Below are positions 16,972 to 24,714 of a stretch of 38,987 bases of DNA, piece by piece. Positions within the stretch are counted from its first letter, which is position 1. The number at the start of each line of letters is the position of its first letter. Origin of the DNA: an uncultured archaeon (GTDB lineage Archaea; Nanobdellota; Nanobdellia; Woesearchaeales; ARS49). The DNA lies in NCBI GenBank assembly GCA_902385765.1, contig CABMGU010000014.1, positions 1 to 38,987 of the forward strand, in the 5' to 3' direction. Position numbers and translations under genes: made by a program. The notes under the pieces are model-generated. The model saw only the letters and a program-made list of their open reading frames with translations, ran no database searches and was not told where the DNA came from.

Positions 16972-17526
16972 TTATTCCTTCTTTGTCAGTATTTTTTCCA
17001 TTTCTTTTCGTTCTTGTTCTTTTGTTGCTGTTTCTTCCTTCTTTGGCTGTGTTTTTTGTTTTGATTTCTGTTCTTTTGCCAGTGCTCTGTTCTTCTTTGC
17101 TTCTTTTCTTGCTGTTACATTGTCTGTGAGCTTTTTTATCATTTCATCAGTATTTTTGACATTCAATATAGTGAGTCCTTTCTGTTTGCAGGTTGTGAGT
17201 ATTGTGATTTTTTTCTTGTCACCCACGTGTCCCATTATCACTCCCTGTGTTTTTGCGTCGATTTTAATGAGCTGGTCCGCGTTGTTTGCAACTATTGGCA
17301 TCAGCCCGCTCGGGTGCATTCCTCTTACTTCTGCCGGTCCCCTGTAGCCTACATTTACGCTTGCTGGTCTTCCCCAGAGTCCGTCGCGCATTTTGCTGTG
17401 CATTCCTTTCGGTCTTCTCCAGCTTTCTCCGCCCACTTCTATGCGTTTTTGTGAGTCTTCACGCACAAATCTGGGTCTTCTTGCGCTGATTTCCTTTCTC
17501 AGTTCGAGTAATTTTTTGGTTGTCAT
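16972..17526 (-). CDS. rpl32e: ribosomal protein eL32
   Basis: Archaeal/eukaryotic large-subunit protein eL32, 184 residues. Core motifs are RRPRFVREDSQKRIEVGGESWRRPKG, HSKMRDGLWGRPASVNVGYRGPAEVRG and HPSGLMPIVANNADQL. The last 45 residues are a charged Lys/Glu-rich tail (KEQKSKQKTQPKKEETATKE and onward) beyond the usual end of the fold, probably disordered. It overlaps the L6 stop by four bases. Confidence 0.95.
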   Translation of the reverse strand: MTTKKLLELRKEISARRPRFVREDSQKRIEVGGESWRRPKGMHSKMRDGLWGRPASVNVGYRGPAEVRGMHPSGLMPIVANNADQLIKIDAKTQGVIMGHVGDKKKITILTTCKQKGLTILNVKNTDEMIKKLTDNVTARKEAKKNRALAKEQKSKQKTQPKKEETATKEQERKEMEKILTKKE

Positions 17527-18074
17527 GTTTCAAAGATTTTTTTGCCGGCTTTTTCTATCATGTAGATGCCGTCCTGGAATACTCTCAGGTCTCTGTTTGA
17601 TTTTGCTGTGAGCAGTTCAATGTTGCTGGCTGCTTGTCCTGCCAGTTCTATGTCAGAGCTCTCAACGATTATCTGGTCTCCTTCTATTTTGACTGATACG
17701 TCTTTCGTTAGAGTGAGTGTTCTAGGGCTTTTTTCTCCCAGGAAGTTTTTGATTATGAATTGGTTTCCGCTTATTGATGCGTTCATTGGAAAGTGTCCGC
17801 TGCATATTTTTAGCACGTATCTGAATGGCTGTTGTACGCCTTTTATCAGGTTTTGCATATGTGCAGCAAACGAGTTTATCATTCGTTTTTGCCTTTTTGT
17901 TCCTTTTGTGCAGGATAAGGTGACTGTGTTTTTGTCTATCTTGAAATTTACTAGCGGGTCTTTTATGGAGCGTGATGCCTCTCCTTTCGGTCCTTTTACT
18001 GTGATGATTCCCTGGTTTATTGTTGCCGTTATTCCGCTCGGCAGTTGGATTTCTTCCTGCAGTTTTTCTTTCAT
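17523..18074 (-). CDS. rpl6: ribosomal protein uL6
   Basis: Large-subunit protein uL6, 183 residues with two repeats of the L6 fold. The start is taken as the ATG that overlaps the S8 stop (TAATG), giving MKEKLQEEIQLPSGITATI. A longer open frame upstream runs antisense-free through S8 in another frame and is not coding. GEKSPRTLTLTKDVSVKIEG and the C-terminal NRDLRVFQDGIYMIEKAGKK are recognisable. Confidence 0.95.
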   Translation of the reverse strand: MKEKLQEEIQLPSGITATINQGIITVKGPKGEASRSIKDPLVNFKIDKNTVTLSCTKGTKRQKRMINSFAAHMQNLIKGVQQPFRYVLKICSGHFPMNASISGNQFIIKNFLGEKSPRTLTLTKDVSVKIEGDQIIVESSDIELAGQAASNIELLTAKSNRDLRVFQDGIYMIEKAGKKIFET

Positions 18075-18463
18075 TAGTAGCAGTAGGCTATGAGCCTTCC
18101 TCCGATTTTTTTCTCTCGTGCTTGTTCGTGTGTGATGAATCCGTGCGGTGTGCTTAGTATCAGTATGCCTACTCCGTTTGCCGGGAGGAATCTTTTCTCG
18201 AATTTCAGGAACCCGTTGGCTTTTATCGCGAATCTTGGCTTGATGACTCCGCATTTGTTGATGTTTCCCAGGAGGTTGAGCTTTGCGAATCCTCCTCTTC
18301 CTTCGCTTATTTCTTCCAAAGCGCCGGTGTATCCTTTTTCCTGCATTATTGCGAGCACTCTTCTGATTGTTTTGCTGACTGGATGGATGAGGAGTTCTTT
18401 CTTTCCTGTAGTCTCGTGTGTGATGATTGCGGACATCACGTTTGCTAATGGGTCGTTTAACAT
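18074..18463 (-). CDS. rps8: ribosomal protein uS8
   Basis: Small-subunit protein uS8, 129 residues, the usual archaeal length. The start MLNDPLANVMSAI is backed by a GGAGG Shine-Dalgarno five bases before the ATG, inside the short gap after S14; an upstream in-frame ATG at 18583 would read through S14 in another frame and is rejected. The conserved C-terminus GVGILILSTPHGFITHEQAREKKIGGRLIAYCY is intact (shown in part), with the STPHG motif that contacts 16S helix 21. Confidence 0.95.
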   Translation of the reverse strand: MLNDPLANVMSAIITHETTGKKELLIHPVSKTIRRVLAIMQEKGYTGALEEISEGRGGFAKLNLLGNINKCGVIKPRFAIKANGFLKFEKRFLPANGVGILILSTPHGFITHEQAREKKIGGRLIAYCY

Positions 18464-18471
18464 TTTTCCTC

Positions 18472-18702
18472 CTAGCTGTATTTCTTGAATCCGATGTTTG
18501 TTGCGACTTCTCTGAAACAGCACCTGCAGAGTTCCAGGCCGTATTTTGAGATATGTCCTCCGTATCTTCCGCATCTTTTGCATCGTTTGAGGCCTAATCC
18601 CGTCTTTCTTACTTTTGGCGCATTATGTTTGATGTATTTTTTCATCTTTATGGGCTTCATTTTGAGCTGTTTGAAGGCTTTTTTCCAATCGCTTGTTGTC
18701 AT
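18472..18702 (-). CDS. rps14: ribosomal protein uS14 (zinc type)
   Basis: Small-subunit protein uS14, 76 residues, with the zinc knuckle [20 protein letters not shown] followed by [16 protein letters not shown]. The ATG overlaps the L5 stop (ATGA), giving an N-terminal [17 protein letters not shown] that is about 20 residues longer than minimal archaeal S14. A shorter start at the Met before KKYIKHN is possible, but the overlap favours the long one. Confidence 0.93.
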   Translation of the reverse strand: MTTSDWKKAFKQLKMKPIKMKKYIKHNAPKVRKTGLGLKRCKRCGRYGGHISKYGLELCRCCFREVATNIGFKKYS

Positions 18703-19214
18703 GATTGTTCACCTATGTTCACGTTGAAGTTTTTTTGCATGAAGACCATTGCTTCCTGTTTGTTGACTGTGTGTTTTCTCGGGAGTTTTTTCTGTTCTAT
18801 CTTGCGTCTTTTTATTCTGTATCCTGGTTTTTCCAGGGTGACGCATACTTGAAGTCCGAGAACTCCGATTTTCGGGTCGTAAGTGACGCCTGGTATGTCT
18901 ATGTATTCGTGTATTCCGAAGCTTATGTTTCCTGCTTCATCGAATTGTGATGGCTGTAATTTCTTGTTTTTCGCGTCCAATAGTCTTTTCAGGATTTCAA
19001 CTGCTTTGCTCTTGCGCAGTGTTAGTTTGCATCCTATTGGCAGTCCTGGCCTTAGTCCCCAGGTCGGTATTCTTTTGTTTGTTACTGTTTTCATCGGTTC
19101 TATGCCGGTTATCATTCTTAGTACTGCGATTCCTTTTTCCAGTCTGCTCTGTTCTTTTCCTGCGCCTACGTTGAGCGTGACTTTCTCTATCCTCGGTTGT
19201 TGCATAGGGTTCAT
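18699..19214 (-). CDS. rpl5: ribosomal protein uL5
   Basis: Large-subunit protein uL5, 171 residues, which binds 5S rRNA and contacts P-site tRNA. It opens [20 protein letters not shown] and has [26 protein letters not shown] and [25 protein letters not shown], which are diagnostic. It overlaps both neighbours by four bases. Confidence 0.96.
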   Translation of the reverse strand: MNPMQQPRIEKVTLNVGAGKEQSRLEKGIAVLRMITGIEPMKTVTNKRIPTWGLRPGLPIGCKLTLRKSKAVEILKRLLDAKNKKLQPSQFDEAGNISFGIHEYIDIPGVTYDPKIGVLGLQVCVTLEKPGYRIKRRKIEQKKLPRKHTVNKQEAMVFMQKNFNVNIGEQS

Positions 19215-19888
19215 AGTTTGATTGCCGGCGTGTTTTTGCCGACTACGAATGCGAATTTGCTCAGTGTTTCAACTTTTTCCTTGTCTTTTGAGCACCAGAC
19301 TTTGTTTTCTTTGATTTCTTGTATTGTGCCGATTGTGCCTATGTGTCTTCCGCTGGTTATGAATGCTGTATTTCCTTTTGCGAGCGGGAAGTGTTCGATT
19401 ATTTTCTGGCTCGGCAGCTCGATTAGAATGCTGTCTCCTGTTGCGTATTCTTTCTTCTCAACAAGCAGGTTTCTGCCGTCTGACAGGTTTAGCTGTGATT
19501 TTCCTTTTCGGTTTGTTGTTTTGTTGTTGATTCTGCATATTTTTTTGTTTGTTTCTGATTCTGGGATGTTTATGAATTTCAGCCTGCCTTTCTGGTCAAG
19601 GGTGCATCTTAAATTTGTGTTTGGCTTGATGCTGACCGTGTCCATGAAGCCGATGCCGAAGTGAATGTCCTTGATTATTTTTCCATCAATCATTACTGCT
19701 TTGTCATTGATTATTTTCTTGCTTTCTTTTTTTATTTGTGCGCATCCAAGCTGTTTTAGTAATAGTCCGATTGGAAGTGAGCGTTCTAATTCGTGTGCTC
19801 CTGGCTGTGGTCTGAGTATCCATTTGTTTACTTTTCTCAGTATTGTCCAGCTTTTTGGCGCCGCGTATGATTTTAAGTGCCTGCTCAT
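19211..19888 (-). CDS. rps4e: ribosomal protein eS4
   Basis: Archaeal/eukaryotic small-subunit protein eS4, 225 residues. N-terminal HLKSYAAPKSWTILRKVNKWI and RPQPGAHELERSLPIGLLLK lead into an S4-type RNA-binding domain and a KOW-like segment (FITSGRHIGTIGTIQEI). Position between L24 and L5 is standard for archaea. Confidence 0.96.
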   Translation of the reverse strand: MSRHLKSYAAPKSWTILRKVNKWILRPQPGAHELERSLPIGLLLKQLGCAQIKKESKKIINDKAVMIDGKIIKDIHFGIGFMDTVSIKPNTNLRCTLDQKGRLKFINIPESETNKKICRINNKTTNRKGKSQLNLSDGRNLLVEKKEYATGDSILIELPSQKIIEHFPLAKGNTAFITSGRHIGTIGTIQEIKENKVWCSKDKEKVETLSKFAFVVGKNTPAIKL

Positions 19889-20265
19889 TTCTGTTCACCC
19901 TTGGCTTCTTGTGTTAGTCTTCGTTTGTCTGCGTGTAATTCGAGTATTATCAGGTTTGACGTGTGTATAGGATACATTGCCTTGCTTCCGTCTTTCTTGA
20001 TGAATTCTACTCCTGTGATGAATGCCTTCATTCGTTTTGTGTTTACCCTGTCTATCGTTCCTGTTTTGCCTTTGTGTTGTCCTCGTATTACTTTGACCTT
20101 GTCTCCTTTTCTTGCGCGTAATGCTCTTGTTTTCAGTTTGAGTCTGAGTTCTTTTGACAAATGGCTTCCCAGGAGAGTGCTTCTTACGTGCAATGGCGCG
20201 TTGCGTACGTAATTGCGTTGTTTTGTCGGTTTCTTGCTTCCAGTCCAGCTTGTGCTCCAGTTCAT
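19885..20265 (-). CDS. rpl24: ribosomal protein uL24
   Basis: Large-subunit protein uL24, 126 residues, with the KOW motif GDKVKVIRGQHKGKTGTIDRV after a basic N-terminus (RNYVRNAPLHVRSTLLGSHLS). The chosen ATG overlaps the L14 stop as ATGA; a Met 12 codons upstream would sit deeper inside L14 and is less likely. Confidence 0.94.
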   Translation of the reverse strand: MNWSTSWTGSKKPTKQRNYVRNAPLHVRSTLLGSHLSKELRLKLKTRALRARKGDKVKVIRGQHKGKTGTIDRVNTKRMKAFITGVEFIKKDGSKAMYPIHTSNLIILELHADKRRLTQEAKGEQK

Positions 20266-20663
20266 ATTACAGTGCTCGCTATTTTTGCTACCAGCGGCCA
20301 TCTTTCAGCTGCTTCTTTTGCAATCGGTCCTTTTATCATAGTTCCTTTCGGGTTGCCCAGGTCGTCTTTTACTACGACTGCTGCGTTGTCTTCAAACCTT
20401 ATTCTTGTGCCGTCCAGTCTTCTGTATGGCATTTTTTGTCTTACTATGATTGCCATCACTACCTGTTTTCTCATTTCCGGTTTTCCTTCCACTACTGAGC
20501 AGGCGACGTAATCTGCTATCGCTGCTGATGGCTTTCTTCCCTTCGTGGTTTTTGCAGTCTTTATGCTTATGATTCTGAGTATTCGTGCTCCGCTGTTGTC
20601 GCACGCCAGCACGTTTGCCGTGTGGGGCAGTCCTCGTGTTATGCTTGCCTTAAGCGCTTTCAT
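20262..20663 (-). CDS. rpl14: ribosomal protein uL14
   Basis: Large-subunit protein uL14, 133 residues, at the subunit interface and a docking site for translational GTPases. TRGLPHTANVLACDNSGARI is the conserved N-terminus, followed by GRKPSAAIADYVACSVVEGKPEM and the C-terminal IKGPIAKEAAERWPLVAKIAS. It overlaps the S17 3' end by 14 bases. Confidence 0.96.
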   Translation of the reverse strand: MKALKASITRGLPHTANVLACDNSGARILRIISIKTAKTTKGRKPSAAIADYVACSVVEGKPEMRKQVVMAIIVRQKMPYRRLDGTRIRFEDNAAVVVKDDLGNPKGTMIKGPIAKEAAERWPLVAKIASTVI

Positions 20664-20985
20664 TTTCTTCTTTCTCCCGCTTGACTTTTGATTCTTCCAT
20701 CATTTCCTGTTTTGCTTCGAATAGTTTTTCGTGTCCGAGTTTTTCTATGATGGTGAAGTGTTTTGTCTTGCTGATTGGTCTGCATTCTTCTACTTTCACT
20801 ATGTCTCCTTTCTTTGCGTCAATGTCTTTTGGATTGTGCGCTTTGATTCTTGTTCGTTTTTTCTCGTATCTTTCGTATTTTGAAACGTATTTTCTTCTTG
20901 GCCATTCGACTGTTGCTGTTGACTGCATTCTTGCCTCTAATACGATGCCCGTGAACGTCCTTCCCCTTGTTCTGATGCTTTGCAT
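20650..20985 (-). CDS. rps17: ribosomal protein uS17
   Basis: Small-subunit protein uS17, 111 residues, with the OB-fold core: RTFTGIVLEARMQSTATVEW, KYERYEKKRTRIKAHNP and GDIVKVEECRPISKTKHF. The last 20 residues form a charged tail. It directly follows the SUI1 gene; the RNase P protein gene that usually lies between them in archaea is absent. Confidence 0.95.
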   Translation of the reverse strand: MQSIRTRGRTFTGIVLEARMQSTATVEWPRRKYVSKYERYEKKRTRIKAHNPKDIDAKKGDIVKVEECRPISKTKHFTIIEKLGHEKLFEAKQEMMEESKVKREKEENESA

Positions 20986-20992
20986 TTTTCAC

Positions 20993-21298
20993 CTACTTGA
21001 TGATGATTGTTTCAGGCGCGAATCCAGCTTCAATGAGGATCTGCTTGACCTTTTGTTTGTGTTCGCCTTGGAGTTCGATTCTGTTTTCTTTTATCGTTCC
21101 TCCGCACGCGAGTTGGGCTTTGAGCTTTTTTGCCAGCTGTTCGAGATCGATTTCCTTTTGGTCAATCCCTTCGATAACAGTGTACATCTTGTTGAATTTT
21201 TTCGCCTCGATTCGGACGACAATTTTCTGGCTTTCTTTCGCGATGCTCTCGCAAACGCAAAGCTCTTTTGGTAAGCCGCATGTCACGCAGACCGTCAT
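20993..21298 (-). CDS. translation initiation factor aIF1 (SUI1 family)
   Basis: A 101-residue SUI1/eIF1-family factor that monitors start-codon selection on the 30S. The start ATG overlaps the L29 stop (ATGA). An N-terminal cysteine cluster (CVTCGLPKELCVC) typical of the archaeal operon-encoded form is followed by the SUI1 fold: VVRIEAKKFNKMYTVIEGID, ACGGTIKENRIELQGEHKQK and the C-terminal GFAPETIIIK. Its place between L29 and S17 is the archaeal arrangement. Confidence 0.93.
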   Translation of the reverse strand: MTVCVTCGLPKELCVCESIAKESQKIVVRIEAKKFNKMYTVIEGIDQKEIDLEQLAKKLKAQLACGGTIKENRIELQGEHKQKVKQILIEAGFAPETIIIK

Positions 21299-21492
21299 GC
21301 TTTTTTTCGTGCCTCCGCGAGAATTGTGTTTATTCTCGCGATTGTTTTCTTTGCAAGTTTGAGTTTTCCCGGATTTTTTGGTATTGTGCCGGTGGCTACC
21401 TGGGCGTTGTCTTTCATAAGCTCTTTGTACAGCTCTTGTTTTTTCTGATTTAGGTCGTTTTCGCCCAGTGCCCTTAATTCCTTTATCTTCAT
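21295..21492 (-). CDS. rpl29: ribosomal protein uL29
   Basis: Large-subunit protein uL29, 65 residues, two helices, at the exit tunnel. MKIKELRALGENDLNQKKQE and the KLKLAKKTIARINTILAEARK helix are typical. It overlaps the S3 and SUI1 genes by four bases each. Confidence 0.95.
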   Translation of the reverse strand: MKIKELRALGENDLNQKKQELYKELMKDNAQVATGTIPKNPGKLKLAKKTIARINTILAEARKKA

Positions 21493-22115
21493 TTTTTTGC
21501 CTCAGGTGCTTCAACTTTTGGTTTGTTTACTTCCAAATCATCGGGCATTCTTGTTTGTGCTCCCATTATTGAGACTTTTACTCCTATTGCTCCGGTTTTC
21601 ATTATGCAGGCTGCATTTGCTTTCTTGACGCCTTCGAATGCGATGTTTCCTGCTTTTTTGAGGTATCCGCTGTAGAATCTCCAGCTTTTTGCGCGCTGGC
21701 TTGGTACTTTTCCTGAGATTATGATTTCAATGCCTATCGCCCCTGAGCTTATGACGTCCTGCATTGTTTTGTGGCCGATTGCTTTGAACTTGTTTATGCC
21801 GAATCTTTCTATGGTGCTTGCTATTCTTTCTGCCACAATCTGGGCGTCCAGGTTTGGGTTTTCTACTTCCGCGATTTCTATCTGCGGGTTTTCAAGTTCG
21901 AATTTCTTTTTGAGCGTGTTTGTGAGTTTTTTGATGTTTTCTCCTTTTCTTCCTACCACCAGTCCCGGTCTGCTTGCATAAATGATTATTTTCTCTCCGA
22001 GCGGGGTTCTCATTAGTTTTGTGTGGCTGTGCCCGACGTTTTTGAGAGTTTCAGATATGAATTCCTGGATTCTGTGTTCTTTCAGTTTTTCTGCGATGAA
22101 TTTGCGTTCAATCAT
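21489..22115 (-). CDS. rps3: ribosomal protein uS3
   Basis: Small-subunit protein uS3, 208 residues, lining the mRNA entry. The KH domain is visible as IIIYASRPGLVVGRKGENIKKL with the GRKG loop, then the C-terminal domain with GIEIIISGKVPSQRAKSWRFYSGYLKKAG and GAIGVKVSIM. The tail is short and basic/acidic mixed. Confidence 0.96.
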   Translation of the reverse strand: MIERKFIAEKLKEHRIQEFISETLKNVGHSHTKLMRTPLGEKIIIYASRPGLVVGRKGENIKKLTNTLKKKFELENPQIEIAEVENPNLDAQIVAERIASTIERFGINKFKAIGHKTMQDVISSGAIGIEIIISGKVPSQRAKSWRFYSGYLKKAGNIAFEGVKKANAACIMKTGAIGVKVSIMGAQTRMPDDLEVNKPKVEAPEAKK

Positions 22116-22543
22116 TTCTTTGCCTCTTCTAATACTAATTCGATATGTGCTCGTTTCGTTTTTGTGCGCTGTCTGCCGTATTTCTGTGTTGTTGGTCCTT
22201 TTTGTGCGCTTGCGTGTCTTATGATTAGGTTTCCAGTGCTTAGTCCTTTGAATTGCGCGTTTGCCTCAGCGCTTTTCAGGAGGTCGAGTATCTCTTCGCA
22301 GGTTTTTACCGCGAACCTGCCGGCTGCCATTCCTGCTTTGTGTGCGACGTTTCTGTTGTATCTCGTGAACGGAATTGCTTTTTTGAGTGTTATCGCGTCT
22401 TCGAGCAGTTTTTTTGCTTTTTGGACGTTCATTCCTCGCACTGCTTGGCACACCTGTGTGCTTTTCTTGAGTGAGATTGGCAGTGAGAGGCCGACTGCTT
22501 TTGCGCAATTCTCCGTTATCTTTGTTGAATAGCTGTATGCCAT
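22112..22543 (-). CDS. rpl22: ribosomal protein uL22
   Basis: Large-subunit protein uL22, 143 residues. Archaeal features are the N-terminal YSTKITENCAKAVGLSLPIS and the QVCQAVRGMNVQKAKKLLED motif. The tunnel-lining hairpin ends RTKTKRAHIELVLEE. It overlaps the S3 start by four bases. Confidence 0.95.
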   Translation of the reverse strand: MAYSYSTKITENCAKAVGLSLPISLKKSTQVCQAVRGMNVQKAKKLLEDAITLKKAIPFTRYNRNVAHKAGMAAGRFAVKTCEEILDLLKSAEANAQFKGLSTGNLIIRHASAQKGPTTQKYGRQRTKTKRAHIELVLEEAKK

Positions 22544-22924
22544 TTATCTCACCGACAGCGATGCGCTGCTTCTTGTTGCTCCGATTCCTGGCGCGCTGTG
22601 TTTGACTTGTTTTCTTGTTAGTGCGAATTCTCCCAGCCTGTGTCCGAGCAGTTCTGGTTCTATTATGACCATTACCCATTCTTTTCCGTTGTATACCTTG
22701 ATCGTTTTTCCTACCATTTCCGGGATTACTATCATGTCTCTTGCGTGCGTTTTGATGTCTTTCGGGTTTGCTTTGATGTCTTCCAGGAGTTTTTTCTCTA
22801 CTTCTGTGAATCCGCGTTTTATCTTGCGTCTTTCTCGTGACGGAACTAATTTTGCGAATTCTTCGAGGCTAAGCTTCGTGAACTCTGATGCGCTTTTTCC
22901 GTGGAAAATGAATTCTTTTGCCAT
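22544..22924 (-). CDS. rps19: ribosomal protein uS19
   Basis: Small-subunit protein uS19, 126 residues. The start MAKEFIFHGKSASEFTKLS is chosen because the longer open frame upstream runs into L2. RKIKRGFTEVEKKLLEDIK, the KTHARDMIVIPEMVGKTIKV strand pair, and HRLGEFALTRKQVKHSAPG are diagnostic. Confidence 0.95.
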   Translation of the reverse strand: MAKEFIFHGKSASEFTKLSLEEFAKLVPSRERRKIKRGFTEVEKKLLEDIKANPKDIKTHARDMIVIPEMVGKTIKVYNGKEWVMVIIEPELLGHRLGEFALTRKQVKHSAPGIGATRSSASLSVR

Positions 22925-22928
22925 GTTT

Positions 22929-23642
22929 TCACTTCTTCCTTCCTGTGCGCCTTGGCCACAGTTTTCCGACTTTTCTTCCTGGAGGTGCAAAGTGTCCTAC
23001 TGATTTGTTCTTTGCTTTTCTGCTTGTTCTCTTGTTTCCGTATGGGTGGTCGACTGCGTTTTGTGCTGCCGCGCTCGGGTTCGGCCATCTCTTGTTGGTC
23101 ATTCTCTTTCTGAAATGCTGGACTCCTGCCTTAAGCATTGGCTTTTCCAGTCTTCCTGCTCCTGCTATTATTCCGATGCACGCCCTGCAGTTGAGGTTGA
23201 ATGTTCTTTCTTTTTTGCTTGGCAGTTGTATTGTTGCATAGCTTTCTGTTTTCGCCAGTATTCTTGCTGCCGAGCCTCCTGTTCTGCAGAATTTTCCGCC
23301 GTCTCCTGGTTGTGATTCTATGTTGAATACTGGTGTTCCTTCAGGTATTTCTTTGAGCTTGAGTGTGTTTCCGGGGTTTACTTCGCCTCCTGGTCCTGTT
23401 TGTACTTCGTCTCCTATTTTGATGAATTCTGGTGCAGGCATGAGACAGTTTATTCCGTCTTCGTATTTTACTTCGATTAGCGGTGCGGTGTGTCCTGGGC
23501 ATTTTATGATGTCAGTTACCCTGCCTTTTACCAGCTTTGCCGGCTCGCTTCGCATTTTTGCGTCTCCTGCGTATGCGAAGCTTTTTGCGCGGTATGTTGG
23601 TCCGCCTTTTCCTCTTGCCTGTTGTATTAATGACTTGCCCAT
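22929..23642 (-). CDS. rpl2: ribosomal protein uL2
   Basis: Large-subunit protein uL2, 237 residues, at the peptidyl-transferase centre. The conserved C-terminal region is seen in GVQHFRKRMTNKRWPNPSAA and AVDHPYGNKRTSRKAKN, with the functional His in the DHPYG segment. The SH3-like part has EVNPGNTLKLKEIPEGTPVFNIE. Length is as in other archaea. Confidence 0.97.
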   Translation of the reverse strand: MGKSLIQQARGKGGPTYRAKSFAYAGDAKMRSEPAKLVKGRVTDIIKCPGHTAPLIEVKYEDGINCLMPAPEFIKIGDEVQTGPGGEVNPGNTLKLKEIPEGTPVFNIESQPGDGGKFCRTGGSAARILAKTESYATIQLPSKKERTFNLNCRACIGIIAGAGRLEKPMLKAGVQHFRKRMTNKRWPNPSAAAQNAVDHPYGNKRTSRKAKNKSVGHFAPPGRKVGKLWPRRTGRKK

Positions 23643-23646
23643 TGTA

Positions 23647-23910
23647 TTACATTATCCCCAGCGTTGTTGCGATGTCTATTGCTGGTGTTTCTTTTGCGAG
23701 TGTGATGTATGCGAGTTTTTCTCCTCTGACTGAATTGAGCGTGTTTACTGCTGTTACTTTTGCCTTGAATAGTTCCTGTATTGCTTTCTTTATGTCTTGC
23801 TTGGTTGCTTTTCTGTCTACTACGAAAACGAGTTTGTTCTCTGATTCCATCAGCCTGATGCTTTTTTCAGTTGCTAATGGATACTTGATTGTTATGTGTG
23901 CGTCCATCAT
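23647..23910 (-). CDS. rpl23: ribosomal protein uL23
   Basis: Large-subunit protein uL23, 87 residues, the exit-tunnel protein that docks SRP and chaperones. IKYPLATEKSIRLMESENKL and the FKAKVTAVNTLNSVRGEKLAYI strand-loop are typical; the C-terminus ends DIATTLGIM. The start overlaps the L4 stop (ATGA). Confidence 0.95.
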   Translation of the reverse strand: MMDAHITIKYPLATEKSIRLMESENKLVFVVDRKATKQDIKKAIQELFKAKVTAVNTLNSVRGEKLAYITLAKETPAIDIATTLGIM

Positions 23911-24713
23911 ATGAACAATTTCTCCTTGTCAAGTTTTTGTATTGCTGCTTGTGTGAATATTGTGAGTCTTCCTGCGTGTGTTCCTGGTGCGAGCAGTTCT
24001 GCATTGATGCTTGTTACTTCTGTTGCGTCCACTCCTGGTATGTTTTTTGCTGCCTTGAGCGCGTTGCATTTTCCGCTTAATACCAGCAGTGGCCCTTTTG
24101 TTTTTTTGTATCTTCTTCCTCGGAGTTTTCCTGCGCCGGCTCGCACTTTCTTTTCTTCTGCTCTTTCAAGTTCTTCTTTCAGTCCAAGTGTTTCAAGTAT
24201 TTTCACCAGTTCGCTGGTTTTTGTTATGCTTTCAATGTCTGTTGAGAGAATGAATGGATAGTTTGCTGGCGTCTTGTGTCCTCTTTGTGTAACCGCGTCT
24301 TTGCTGACTGTCGCTGCCAGTGCGCTTCTTGTTGCTTTTTTTCTTTCCTTGTCATTTATTTTTTGTGCGATTATGTGTTCTGATGTTGGCGGGAATGCTC
24401 TTCTTCCTTTTACTGTTCCTGGCGCGAATGCTCCTACCCATATCATATGTTCTCCTCTTCTTACGAGTGTTTTTCTTGGCATTCTGCCGAGTCCTTTGCC
24501 GTATGCTCCTTTGTAGTCTCTTCTTGTTCTGCTGAGTCTTGCTGCCTGTTTTTTTCCTGCTCTTGGGTCTGCGCCGTATCTTTGTTTTTGGTGGCTTTGT
24601 ATTGCTTCCACTGCTCGTTTTATCAAGTCCGGTCTTATTTCTTCTTCAAACTGTATTGGAAGTTTTTGCTTTCCGGTTTCCTTGCTTTCCTTGTTGAGTA
24701 TTTTTAGTTCCAT
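23907..24713 (-). CDS. rpl4: ribosomal protein uL4
   Basis: Large-subunit protein uL4, 268 residues, the usual archaeal length. The extended loop reaching the exit tunnel is seen in SRTRRDYKGAYGKGLGRMPRKTLVRRGEHM and GAFAPGTVKGRRAFPP (both shown in part). In bacteria L4 represses its own operon through the S10 leader. That matters here because a foldable leader precedes L3, but no such control is demonstrated for this archaeon. Confidence 0.96.
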   Translation of the reverse strand: MELKILNKESKETGKQKLPIQFEEEIRPDLIKRAVEAIQSHQKQRYGADPRAGKKQAARLSRTRRDYKGAYGKGLGRMPRKTLVRRGEHMIWVGAFAPGTVKGRRAFPPTSEHIIAQKINDKERKKATRSALAATVSKDAVTQRGHKTPANYPFILSTDIESITKTSELVKILETLGLKEELERAEEKKVRAGAGKLRGRRYKKTKGPLLVLSGKCNALKAAKNIPGVDATEVTSINAELLAPGTHAGRLTIFTQAAIQKLDKEKLFI

Positions 24714-24714
24714 T

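Noticed and set aside
18464-18583. Longer uS8 starting at 18583.
   Set aside because: That stretch is uS14 coding sequence in another frame; GGAGG precedes the ATG at 18463.
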